A DNA stretch of 30,167 nucleotides from JBBSGD01 sp038254435. GTDB lineage: Bacteria; Actinomycetota; CADDZG01; WHSQ01. The stretch covers positions 1 through 30,167 of the forward strand of contig JBBSGD010000022.1 of assembly GCA_038254435.1 (NCBI GenBank). The letters run 5' to 3'. Both the position numbers and the translations under genes were made by a program. The notes beneath the pieces were generated by a model. That model had not been told where the DNA came from. It did not search any database and saw only the letters and a program-made list of their open reading frames with translations. Positions 1 to 6,564 of this stretch are shown piece by piece; positions within the stretch are counted from its first letter, which is position 1, and every line of letters begins with the position of its first letter.

Positions 1-456
1 ACCGGTTTATGCTCACCTGAGAGATGCCTCCTGTGTCGGCCGATGGTTGTTCTCGACAAACACATCATCGCTGTTCAGGAGGCTTTTCTCTTGGACTTGC
101 GCGCGTGAAGTTAGTCCCTATCGGTGGTTCTCAGTAGCTAGGTAAGGCTGGCCCCAGTCGAAGGCGTCGCAGGCGAGCGCACGAGCGCGGCTGTCTGAGG
201 TCGGAGCATGGGCGGATGCGCCGTTAGAAATCAACCGCGTACCGATTGGCGATGGCCAACGGAAGCGGACGAGCAGGTCCTCCCTTTTGTCTGGCTCCCG
301 CCGGGGGCGTCGGGAGAAATTGTGGAGTTCTCCTCGACTCCTCCGTCATCGGCCGACGCGCCGGCATCGACGTCTCTCCAGACTGTGGGCGGGCATGGTC
401 TCCGTGATCGATAGCGGCAAGTGTGCCCCGAGGGCGGGGCTTGGTACGGTCGCCAC
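1..456. other. Stretch without a convincing gene
   Basis: No frame here has a convincing start, Shine-Dalgarno sequence or recognisable protein. The open frames on both strands are Arg/Pro/Ser-rich and look like GC-rich chance frames. The only structure seen is an inverted repeat near the left edge, listed separately. The stretch adjoins a heavily frameshifted pseudogene, so it is probably part of the same degenerate zone. Confidence 0.5.
26..92 (+). terminator. Possible hairpin with T-rich tail
   Basis: GCCTCCTG at 26-33 is the exact reverse complement of CAGGAGGC at 76-83, and TTTTCTCTT follows. Inside the 42-base loop, shorter arms could pair as well (CGATG with CATCG, TTGT with ACAA). 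This could be a rho-independent terminator for a gene left of the window, or another structured RNA. The long loop makes a standard terminator uncertain. Confidence 0.3.
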
Positions 457-1128
457 ATGGTGGATGCCATCGCGGTGATCGACTGGCTTCTCGACCCGGA
501 GCATTCCGACCCATCGATCCGCTGGCAGGTGATGCGACTTGCTTGACGCTCCGCACTCGGCGTGGGCGGCGGAGCGGCCAAGGTGGAGACGGAGGGCTGG
601 GGAGCCCGGCTCCTCGCCCTCGAGGACGAGGACGGGCAATGGGGGCGGCGCCCACTTCCCTGGCGATTTCGACTTCGACGGGCCGGAGGCCGGCCGGGGC
701 TCCGACGGCCGGATCGCGTTGCGGCCGTGGACGGCAACGACGCACTCACTGTCCCAGCTCCGCGAGTTCAGCTTTGACCCGTCTTCGGACCGGGCCAGGC
801 GCGCCGTGGAACTCATACGTGCCAATTCACGCTGGGAGGAGGGTGGTCAGCCGTACTGGGAGGGGCGAGGTCGAGTCCTCCATTAACGGCGTCACCGTCG
901 CCAACGGGGCTATTTCGGCGTGGACGTGTCCCCGATCGTCGAGCGGCTGTTGGGGGAGCGGCTGGGCGGCTGGAACTGCGAGATGATCAACGGCTCGGTC
1001 CGCTCGTCGTTCAGCACCACGATCAACGTGCTCGAGGGGCTCTTGGAGTACGAGCGGGCCACCGGTGGTACCCGCGAATCGCGGGCGGCGCGGCGCTCGG
1101 GCGAGGAGTATCTTCTGGAGCGGTCGTC
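457..1128 (+). pseudogene. Frameshifted remnant of squalene-cyclase-like alpha/alpha-toroid protein
   Basis: Conserved pieces of one protein family appear in order but keep changing reading frame. They are IDWLLDPEHSDPSIRWQVMRL (first residues near 475-540, then a stop at 544-546), LLDAPHSAWAAER, KVETEGWGARLLALEDEDG, RPWTATTHSLSQL with RARRAVELIRANSRWEEGG, SSINGVTVANGA, and finally VDVSPIVERLLGERLGGWNC through SFSTTINVLEGLLEYERATG to EEYLLER near 1126. I recall this order from actinobacterial hypothetical proteins annotated as squalene cyclase or prenyltransferase-like toroids. At least five frame changes are needed, and the usual C-terminal part after EEYLLER is missing. The number of lesions argues for real decay rather than one sequencing error. 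The family name is from memory. The frameshifts are directly visible. Confidence 0.75.
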
Positions 1129-1514
1129 GGAAGCGGCGCCCACACCGCCCCGAGGACGCCCCACTCCGCGATCCGGTCCTCGGTGGCTACGGAAGAACGG
1201 GAGCCAAGTGAGGCTGCCCTTGGTCTTGAAACGGGCCAGGGCATCGGTGAAGGCGATCCCCACCGTCCTTTCCCGTCGGTGGTTCCGAACCACGACCAGC
1301 ACGTTCGGGAGGTGCTCCATCCCCTGCCGGCTTCGATGTCCGCCTTCCGGGCAGGTCGGATCGTAACGGCAGTTCGTTCGCCGGGCCCTTTTTCCATGCA
1401 ACGATTATGGCTTGCCGCGTTAGCGACGCCGCCTCCGAAGGTCAATTGTGAAACGAGCTCAAAGCGGCTGCCTGTTGCCTCCCTTCCTCATAGTCGCCCT
1501 CTTGTGCGAGAACG
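1129..1514. other. Unassigned, probably degenerate stretch
   Basis: No intact gene is supported. On the minus strand, one frame reads TAVTIRPARKADIEA near 1325-1370, which resembles the first strand and helix of a GNAT acetyltransferase. Another minus frame reads NVLVVVRNHRRERTVGIAF and continues to about 1150. The two lie in different frames and do not join into a recognisable domain. They may be debris of a second decayed gene or coincidence. Confidence 0.35.
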
Positions 1515-1721
1515 TTACGACCGGCTGAACATGCGCAACCGGAGCTCACTCTTGGCCGCGGCCACAGCCTCAATGACCTCGGTGGCGCTCTTAGCATTTT
1601 TCACTACACCTAGAGCACGACCGATGTCCGGCCACACGCCGGCGACCGGCTGGGTCCTCGCGACGAGTGGGAACCGATGCCGCTCAAGCTGCCGCGCCTT
1701 ACTCAGGTACACCCGACGCAC
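1515..1721 (-). CDS. Doubtful 68-aa frame
   Basis: This minus-strand frame starts with GTG at 1721 and encodes 68 residues. Composition is protein-like, with a plausible helix near the end (SATEVIEAVAAAKSELRLR), and it reads better than the opposite strand. I do not recognise a family. No Shine-Dalgarno sequence is visible before the GTG. The upstream 15-base palindrome overlaps the end of the secreted-protein gene, which reads in the same direction 12 bases away. It could be a small real gene co-transcribed with that gene, or the tail of a decayed protein. Confidence is low because it adjoins a degenerate zone. Confidence 0.3.
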   Translation of the reverse strand: MRRVYLSKARQLERHRFPLVARTQPVAGVWPDIGRALGVVKNAKSATEVIEAVAAAKSELRLRMFSRS

Positions 1722-1722
1722 A

Positions 1723-1737
1723 TCTAGACGGTCTAGA
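1723..1737. repeat. 15-base perfect palindrome
   Basis: TCTAGAC-G-GTCTAGA is a perfect inverted repeat with 7-base arms and one central base. It overlaps the stop codon of the secreted-protein gene and precedes the doubtful frame to its left. It could be an operator for a dimeric regulator or part of a short RNA hairpin. No T-run follows on the minus strand, so it is not an obvious terminator. Confidence 0.5.
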
Positions 1738-2191
1738 AGGGACAGGACAAGTGGAAGGTCTCCCTACGCTGTCCGAGTAGCGGCCGGTGGTATCTGATCT
1801 TCGCCCGCTTGAATACGAACTTGTGAATCTTGGGGCACCATTGCCGGTAGCGGAGCACCAGCCTGCCGTGACGCTTGTGAAAGGATCCGCCCGCGCAGTC
1901 GGGTCTGCAGTCATTCTGATGAAAGACACCGTGACCTATCGCCCTACGGCGGTGCCAGCTCCGCCAGTGGAGATGGTTGACATAAAATCCGCCATCGGCG
2001 CACGCAAACAGTATGCGATGAGGCCTGATCTTGACGTGCTGGCAGTCGTGCGTGACATACGTTCTGGGGTGCCCAGCCGTTGCTTGTCCCGGCACCAAGG
2101 CAGCCGCGAGGACGAGAATGCAAAGGGGAGCGATTCTGCGCAGCTTTCCTGCCCTAGAGTCGGCCTTTACTTCGATGGGCTCCTTATCCAC
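1733..2191 (-). CDS. Secreted His/Cys-rich protein of unknown function
   Basis: This encodes 152 residues, starting with GTG at 2191 because AAGGAG (plus-strand CTCCTT at 2197-2202) lies 5 bases upstream. The N-terminus has a basic segment, a hydrophobic core (APLCILVLAAALVPG) and an ATA-type signal-peptidase site near residue 39, so export is likely. The mature part holds six cysteines and many histidines and arginines, with the pattern FACADGGFYVNHLHW, NDCRPDCAGGSFH and CPKIHKFVF. I recall this arrangement (CADG-FY-L-W, NDC-PDC-A-G-F, CP) from small secreted hypothetical proteins common in Actinobacteria. No catalytic function is known to me. The even number of cysteines suggests disulfides outside the membrane. 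It diverges from the permease gene at 2418. Confidence 0.75.
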   Translation of the reverse strand: MDKEPIEVKADSRAGKLRRIAPLCILVLAAALVPGQATAGHPRTYVTHDCQHVKIRPHRILFACADGGFYVNHLHWRSWHRRRAIGHGVFHQNDCRPDCAGGSFHKRHGRLVLRYRQWCPKIHKFVFKRAKIRYHRPLLGQRRETFHLSCPF

Positions 2192-2417
2192 CGTGTCTCC
2201 TTCCGACCGCGGCCCTCCTCAGCGCACTGCCCGCTCGACCATGGCACATTGATGGGCTGTCCGCTAGAGGTTTCGTCGATCGCCTAGGTTGCACAGGGTC
2301 CCGCAGCTCGCCGGCTCAACAATGCCCTCGCGGGCCCTGCCGACGTTGACATAAAGGACCCGGCGCGGCAAACTCGCCCACAACTATTGCGATAGTAGGT
2401 GCGAGGGGAGGGCTTGG
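2192..2417. promoter_or_regulatory. Divergent intergenic region with a consensus -35 box for the permease
   Basis: This gap separates two divergent genes. A perfect TTGACA lies at 2346-2351, and 17 bases later CAAACT (2369-2374) could serve as a weak -10 for the rightward permease gene. GAGGGGAGG at 2403-2411 is the Shine-Dalgarno sequence for the TTG start at 2418. No clear -10/-35 pair was found for the leftward secreted-protein gene. Confidence 0.45.
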
Positions 2418-3413
2418 TTGCTGGCATACGTGATCAGGAGGCTGCTGTTCGGCCTCCTGACGCTCTTTCTGGTTGTCTCGGCGATCTTTGCCATCTTCTT
2501 CGTGATCCCCGGGGCCGCCGGCAAGACGCCTAAGAACGGGGTCAGTCCCATCGCCGTGCTGCTCGCCGGCCGCGGCGCGACCTTGCCCGAGATGCGCAAG
2601 ATCGACCACGAGCTGGGACTCGACAGGCCGCTGTGGGAGCAGTACACGCGCTACATCGGTCACCTGGCCCAGGGTGACCTCGGCTACTCGTACAGCTCGG
2701 GCGCGCCGGTGTGGAGGATCATCAAGCCGGGCATCGCTCCGACCCTGTCGATAGTCGTGGGAGCGTCGGCGCTGTGGGTTCTCGCCGGCGTTGCCGTCGG
2801 CGCAATCTCTGCGCGGCGCCGGGGGAGCCCCTCCGACAGAGTGCTCATGGCGCTGGCACTTGCGGGACTTGCCTTGCCGGTCTTCACGGTGGCGCTGGTG
2901 GCGATCGACCTGCTCTTCAGGTATCTGGATATCGTCGCCACCAACCGCTATGTCGCGGTGACGAAGAATCCGGTGCTGTGGTTCAAAGCACTATGGCTGC
3001 CGTGGGTGTCGCTTGCCCTTCCTCTAGTTGCGATCTACGCGCGCATCGTGCGCACCAAGATGCTCGAGGTTGGGTCTGAGGACTACATGCGCACCGCGGT
3101 AGCCAAGGGTCTAGACGAGAAGCACGTCCTGCGCCACCAGCTTCGCAGCTCCCTTACTCCGATCGTGACCATGTACGGTCTCGACGTAGGAATCCTGATC
3201 GGTGGCAGCGTGATCATAGAAAGGATCTTTCAGATTCCGGGCCTCGGAAGCACCCTTCTGTTCTCGGCGACCGTGAACGATTTTCCGGTGATAGCGGGCG
3301 TACTCGTGCTGGTTTCCTCCGCGGTGGTCCTACTCAACCTGCTCGCTGACATCCTCTACGGCGTTATCGACCCGCGAGTGCGCATTGCTGGAAGAAGGAC
3401 ACTCAGCGCCTAG
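2418..3413 (+). CDS. DppB/OppB-type ABC transporter permease (orphan)
   Basis: This encodes 331 residues starting with TTG at 2418, 6 bases after the Shine-Dalgarno sequence GAGGGGAGG. It is a polytopic inner-membrane subunit of the peptide/nickel ABC importer family. The N-terminus (YVIRRLLFGLLTLFLV) is the usual first helix of DppB/OppB proteins, and LDRPLWEQYTRYIGHLAQGDLGYS is the typical periplasmic segment that follows. The cytoplasmic EAA loop, which contacts the ATPase, is EDYMRTAVAKGLDEKHVLR. The C-terminal signature GGSVIIERIFQIPGLGSTLL is intact. Length fits the family. No partner permease (DppC), binding protein or ATPase lies next to it. The downstream neighbour is convergent and the upstream side is degenerate. 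It may work with subunits encoded elsewhere or be a leftover of a broken operon. Its stop overlaps the opposite gene's stop through CTAG. Confidence 0.9.
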   Translation: MLAYVIRRLLFGLLTLFLVVSAIFAIFFVIPGAAGKTPKNGVSPIAVLLAGRGATLPEMRKIDHELGLDRPLWEQYTRYIGHLAQGDLGYSYSSGAPVWRIIKPGIAPTLSIVVGASALWVLAGVAVGAISARRRGSPSDRVLMALALAGLALPVFTVALVAIDLLFRYLDIVATNRYVAVTKNPVLWFKALWLPWVSLALPLVAIYARIVRTKMLEVGSEDYMRTAVAKGLDEKHVLRHQLRSSLTPIVTMYGLDVGILIGGSVIIERIFQIPGLGSTLLFSATVNDFPVIAGVLVLVSSAVVLLNLLADILYGVIDPRVRIAGRRTLSA

Positions 3414-5056
3414 CCGAGGTGCGGGTAGCGCCAGTCTGTGGGCGGCGCGTACGTCTCCTTGACGGATCTTGTCGATACCCACCGGAACAGGTTGAGCGGT
3501 GAGCCCGCCTTGTCGTTGGTCCCCGACGCGCGGCCCCCGCCGAACGGCTGTTGTCCCACGACCGCGCCCGTCGGTTTGTCGTTGACGTAAAAGTTCCCGG
3601 CTGCGTGCCGCAAACGTGCCGCCGCCTGCCTGACCGCACTGCGGTCGGTAGAGAAGACTGCGCCGGTAAGTGCGTACGGACTCGTCTGATCGACGAGATC
3701 GAGCGTCTTGTCCCATGCGGAATCGTCGTAGACGAACACCGTGAGTATGGGCCCGAACAGCTCTCGCGCCATCGTGTCCGAGTTCGGGTTCTCGGTCACG
3801 AGAACTGTCGGTTCGACGAACCAGCCCTCAGAGCCATCGCACTTGCCGCCGGCGAGGACCTCCGAGCCCGCGGAGCGCGCTGAGTCGATGGCTTGCTCAT
3901 GGCGACAAAAGGCGTCTTCGGAGATGACCGCGCCCATGAAGTTTGACAAGTCGGCAATGTCGCCCATAGGTATCGAGCGCGCCATGTCGGCGAGGCCATC
4001 CTTCACCTTTGGCCACAGCGAACGAGGGATGTACGCACGCGATGCAGCCGAGCACTTTTGTCCTTGGTACTCGAATGCTCCCCGCCCGAGGGCCACCGCG
4101 AGCGCGTCGGGAGTTGCCGAGGGGTGGGCAATGACGAAGTCCTTGCCGCCCGTTTCGCCGACGAGCCTCGGATAGGAGCGCAGATCGGGCAGGGCGGCTG
4201 CGGCCTTCTGCCACAACGAACGGAAGACCGTAGTCGAGCCTGTGAAGTGCAGGCCGGCGAACTCCGGATGGCCGATGGCCACGGTGGATACCATCGCGCC
4301 GTCACCGTGAACGAGATTGATGACTCCGTCGGGAAGCCCCGCCGCTTGCAGAAGCTCCATCAGGTACTGAGCCGAATACGCTTGCTTCTCCGACGGCTTC
4401 CACAGCACGACGTTGCCGAGCAAAGCCGGCGCGGTAGGAAGGTTCCCCGCAATGGATGTGAAGTTGAAGGGTGTCATTGCAAGCACGAAACCTTCGAGCG
4501 GTCTGTAGTCGGTGTAGTTCCACGTGCCGGCGCTCGACAAAGGCTGCTGCTCGTACATCTGTTCGACGAAGTGACAGTTGAATCGCCAGAAGTCGATAAG
4601 CTCGCAGGCGGCATCGATCTCTGCCTGGAAGACCGACTTGGACTGGCCGAGCATCGTGGCACCGGTGATCGTGTCGCGCCATTCACCGGCCAGCAACTCG
4701 GATGCGCGCAGAAAAACCGCGGCTCGTTCGTGCCAGTCGAGAGCTGCCCACGCCGGTGCCGCCTCAAGCGCCGCTCTGATTGCCCGGTCCACGTGCTGGG
4801 GCTCCGCTGCTTGAACGATTGCCAGCTCGAGCGAATGACGATGTGGTGCGCTTACGGTGAAGGTGCTGCCGCCCGATACAGCCTGGCCGCCGATGATCAT
4901 GGGAGCGTCGCGCGGCTCCGCGGCAAGTCGGGTGAGGGTTTTCTCGAGTGTGGCGCGGCCCGAGTCTCCCGGGGCGTAGTCGCGCACCGGTTCGTTGCTG
5001 GGTGCGGGGGCGTGCAGCGTCCCGGAGATGTGTCCAAGGGGGCTTTCAGGCGTCAT
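3410..5056 (-). CDS. pruA: L-glutamate gamma-semialdehyde (1-pyrroline-5-carboxylate) dehydrogenase
   Basis: This encodes 548 residues from the second of two tandem ATG codons, at 5056, which lies 6 bases after GAGGAG. The first ATG (5059) would leave only 3 bases. The enzyme oxidises glutamate semialdehyde to glutamate with NAD+ in proline breakdown. The length and the N-terminal segment before the core (DAPMIIGGQAVSGG) match the PruA branch of aldehyde dehydrogenases. Visible features are TPFNFTSIAGNLPTAPALLGN (first 20 or so core residues, near 195-215), WKPSEKQ for cofactor binding, the catalytic base E301 in LVGETGGKD, and nucleophile C335 in YQGQKCSAASR. PFGGGRASGTNDKAG lies near the C-terminus. 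No proline dehydrogenase gene is adjacent, so this one stands alone. The open frame continues upstream of 5059 but without a start supported by a Shine-Dalgarno sequence. Confidence 0.95.
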   Translation of the reverse strand: MTPESPLGHISGTLHAPAPSNEPVRDYAPGDSGRATLEKTLTRLAAEPRDAPMIIGGQAVSGGSTFTVSAPHRHSLELAIVQAAEPQHVDRAIRAALEAAPAWAALDWHERAAVFLRASELLAGEWRDTITGATMLGQSKSVFQAEIDAACELIDFWRFNCHFVEQMYEQQPLSSAGTWNYTDYRPLEGFVLAMTPFNFTSIAGNLPTAPALLGNVVLWKPSEKQAYSAQYLMELLQAAGLPDGVINLVHGDGAMVSTVAIGHPEFAGLHFTGSTTVFRSLWQKAAAALPDLRSYPRLVGETGGKDFVIAHPSATPDALAVALGRGAFEYQGQKCSAASRAYIPRSLWPKVKDGLADMARSIPMGDIADLSNFMGAVISEDAFCRHEQAIDSARSAGSEVLAGGKCDGSEGWFVEPTVLVTENPNSDTMARELFGPILTVFVYDDSAWDKTLDLVDQTSPYALTGAVFSTDRSAVRQAAARLRHAAGNFYVNDKPTGAVVGQQPFGGGRASGTNDKAGSPLNLFRWVSTRSVKETYAPPTDWRYPHLG

Positions 5057-5150
5057 CATCGTCTCCTCGTCGAGCTCGTTTGGTCTCTCGTTGTGCCCTT
5101 GGACAAGAATAGTGGGCCGCGCCGTGTGAGGCGTCCGTCGGGGAGTTTGC

Positions 5151-5179
5151 TTGGAAGTGGCGGTCTGCTGATGTAGAGT
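5151..5179 (+). promoter_or_regulatory. Promoter of the NlpC/P60 gene, leaderless type
   Basis: TTGGAA (5151-5156) and TAGAGT (5174-5179) are separated by 17 bases. The -10 ends 8 bases before the ATG at 5188, so transcription would begin at or within a base or two of the start codon. No Shine-Dalgarno sequence is visible, consistent with a leaderless mRNA. Confidence 0.5.
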
Positions 5180-5187
5180 CCCCTGCG

Positions 5188-6474
5188 ATGTCGGTCGTGG
5201 GTGTGCGCCTGTCGCGGAAGGCGCTATGTGCAGTAATCCTTGCAGCTTCGTTTGTCGCGCCCGCGATTGCAGGGTTCGGCCAATCCTCATCAGCGACTCC
5301 CCGTAAACAGCAGCTCCAAGCGGCCGAGCAACGCGTGCGCGAGCTGCGTGACAACTTCGAGATTGCCGTCGAAAATTACAACGCAGTCGAGAGCAAGCTG
5401 GGTGAGCTGAGCAAGACCATTGCCGCCAAGAGAGTAGTGGTCGGGCAGCTACGCGAACGTGTGGCGGCGGGAGAGAGCAAGACGGTTCACCTCGCGCGCG
5501 AGCTCTACAAGGGCGGGGCGACGTCAGATTTGCAGATCATCCTGTCGTCGAACGACGTGTCCCAGTTCGAGTCGGGGCTTCAGTATCTCGAGAGCACGGA
5601 TCGAGCCCGCACGAGAGTAATCGAGCGCCTCACCTCGGACAAGCAGCGACTCCAGTCCGAGCTGAGGGGCCTTCGCTCGGCGCGAGCCGAAGCGGCTGCC
5701 ACCGAGAAGCGGCTGAGCACCCTCAAGAGCGACATCCAGCACAGGTTGGCAGGACAGCAAGACGAGATCAATCGGCTCGAGGCCCAGATTCAAGCGGCGC
5801 GCGAGCGGCGGCAGAGGCGTGCGGCTCGAGCAAGGGCTCTTGCGATCAAGAAAGCCGCTCAAGCCCAGGCGCGCGCCGACGCGGCGGCCAGGGCCCGAGC
5901 ACGTGCCGCGGCCGCCAAGGAGAAGAGGCAGGCACCGGCTCCGGCACCTACGTCGGCCCCAGCGCCGGCCCCAGCGCCTGCTCCAGCCCCGGCCCCAGCG
6001 CCTGCTCCAGTCCCAGCGCCTGCTCCAGTCCCGGCCCCGGCGCCTGCTCCTGCTCCAGCCCCGGCCCCAGCCCCAGCCCCAGCCCCAGCCCCAGCCCCAG
6101 CCCCAGCCCCTGCTCCTGCGTCGAGCTCTGCAGGTTCGGTGGCTGTGCATGCTGCCCTCTCACAGGTCGGCAAGCCTTATGTGTGGGGAGCCGTAGGCCC
6201 TGACTCTTACGATTGCTCGGGCCTCACTATGTGGGCGTGGTCGCAGGCCGGCGTGGCCCTGCCGCACAACTCGGGCATGCAGTACGCGGCGACGGCGCGC
6301 GTGTCGCAGTCGGACCTGCGGCCCGGCGACCTTCTCTTTTACGGGAGCCCCATCCATCACGTGTCGATGTACATGGGAAACGGCAGCATGGTCGAAGCGC
6401 CTTATACCGGTGCAAACGTTCGTGTCGTCCCTGTGTACTGGTCAGAGTTCGTAGGCGCGGGGCGCGTCGGCTGA
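5188..6474 (+). CDS. Secreted coiled-coil NlpC/P60 peptidoglycan endopeptidase
   Basis: This encodes 428 residues. A signal peptide is visible (KALCAVILAASFVAPAIAG, residues 11-29). Residues about 38-245 are a long charged coiled coil rich in Arg, Glu, Gln and Ala, as in RipA-like cell-separation hydrolases. Residues 249-311 are an almost pure Pro-Ala linker, and 316-428 form the NlpC/P60 cysteine peptidase. Catalytic Cys343 sits in YDCSGLTMWAW, and His391 in HHVSMYMGNG. The family cleaves gamma-D-Glu-diamino acid bonds in peptidoglycan stems outside the membrane. The coiled coil probably holds the enzyme inactive or binds a divisome partner, as known for RipA and FtsX/EnvC-type systems. No ftsEX lies in the window. 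A promoter with a -10 only 8 bases upstream supports this start. Confidence 0.93.
   Translation: MSVVGVRLSRKALCAVILAASFVAPAIAGFGQSSSATPRKQQLQAAEQRVRELRDNFEIAVENYNAVESKLGELSKTIAAKRVVVGQLRERVAAGESKTVHLARELYKGGATSDLQIILSSNDVSQFESGLQYLESTDRARTRVIERLTSDKQRLQSELRGLRSARAEAAATEKRLSTLKSDIQHRLAGQQDEINRLEAQIQAARERRQRRAARARALAIKKAAQAQARADAAARARARAAAAKEKRQAPAPAPTSAPAPAPAPAPAPAPAPAPVPAPAPVPAPAPAPAPAPAPAPAPAPAPAPAPAPAPASSSAGSVAVHAALSQVGKPYVWGAVGPDSYDCSGLTMWAWSQAGVALPHNSGMQYAATARVSQSDLRPGDLLFYGSPIHHVSMYMGNGSMVEAPYTGANVRVVPVYWSEFVGAGRVG
5932..6120 (+). repeat. Pro-Ala codon repeat (linker of the NlpC/P60 protein)
   Basis: Sixty-three codons consist almost only of GCN and CCN, with rare Val, Thr and Ser. At DNA level this is a degenerate 6-base repeat (CCAGCC/CCTGCT variants), most regular at about 6055-6110. 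Such tracts expand and contract by slippage and also form spurious long frames on the opposite strand. At protein level it is probably an extended wall-spanning spacer. Confidence 0.9.
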
Positions 6475-6564
6475 GCACGCCTTAGAAGCCACGGGTGATG
6501 CAGCCGACGACACAGGCCACGAGGGACGCGACACGCGCATGATCCCTCTGAGCGAGCTTGAACG

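Noticed and set aside
4058..5176. Long plus-strand frame of 372 codons antisense to pruA
   Set aside because: It is a GC-rich shadow of pruA, with no recognisable domain, and it runs through conserved pruA codons.
5932..6120. Tandem repeat considered as a CRISPR or minisatellite array
   Set aside because: There are no spacers, and it is an in-frame Pro-Ala linker in a well-supported protein.
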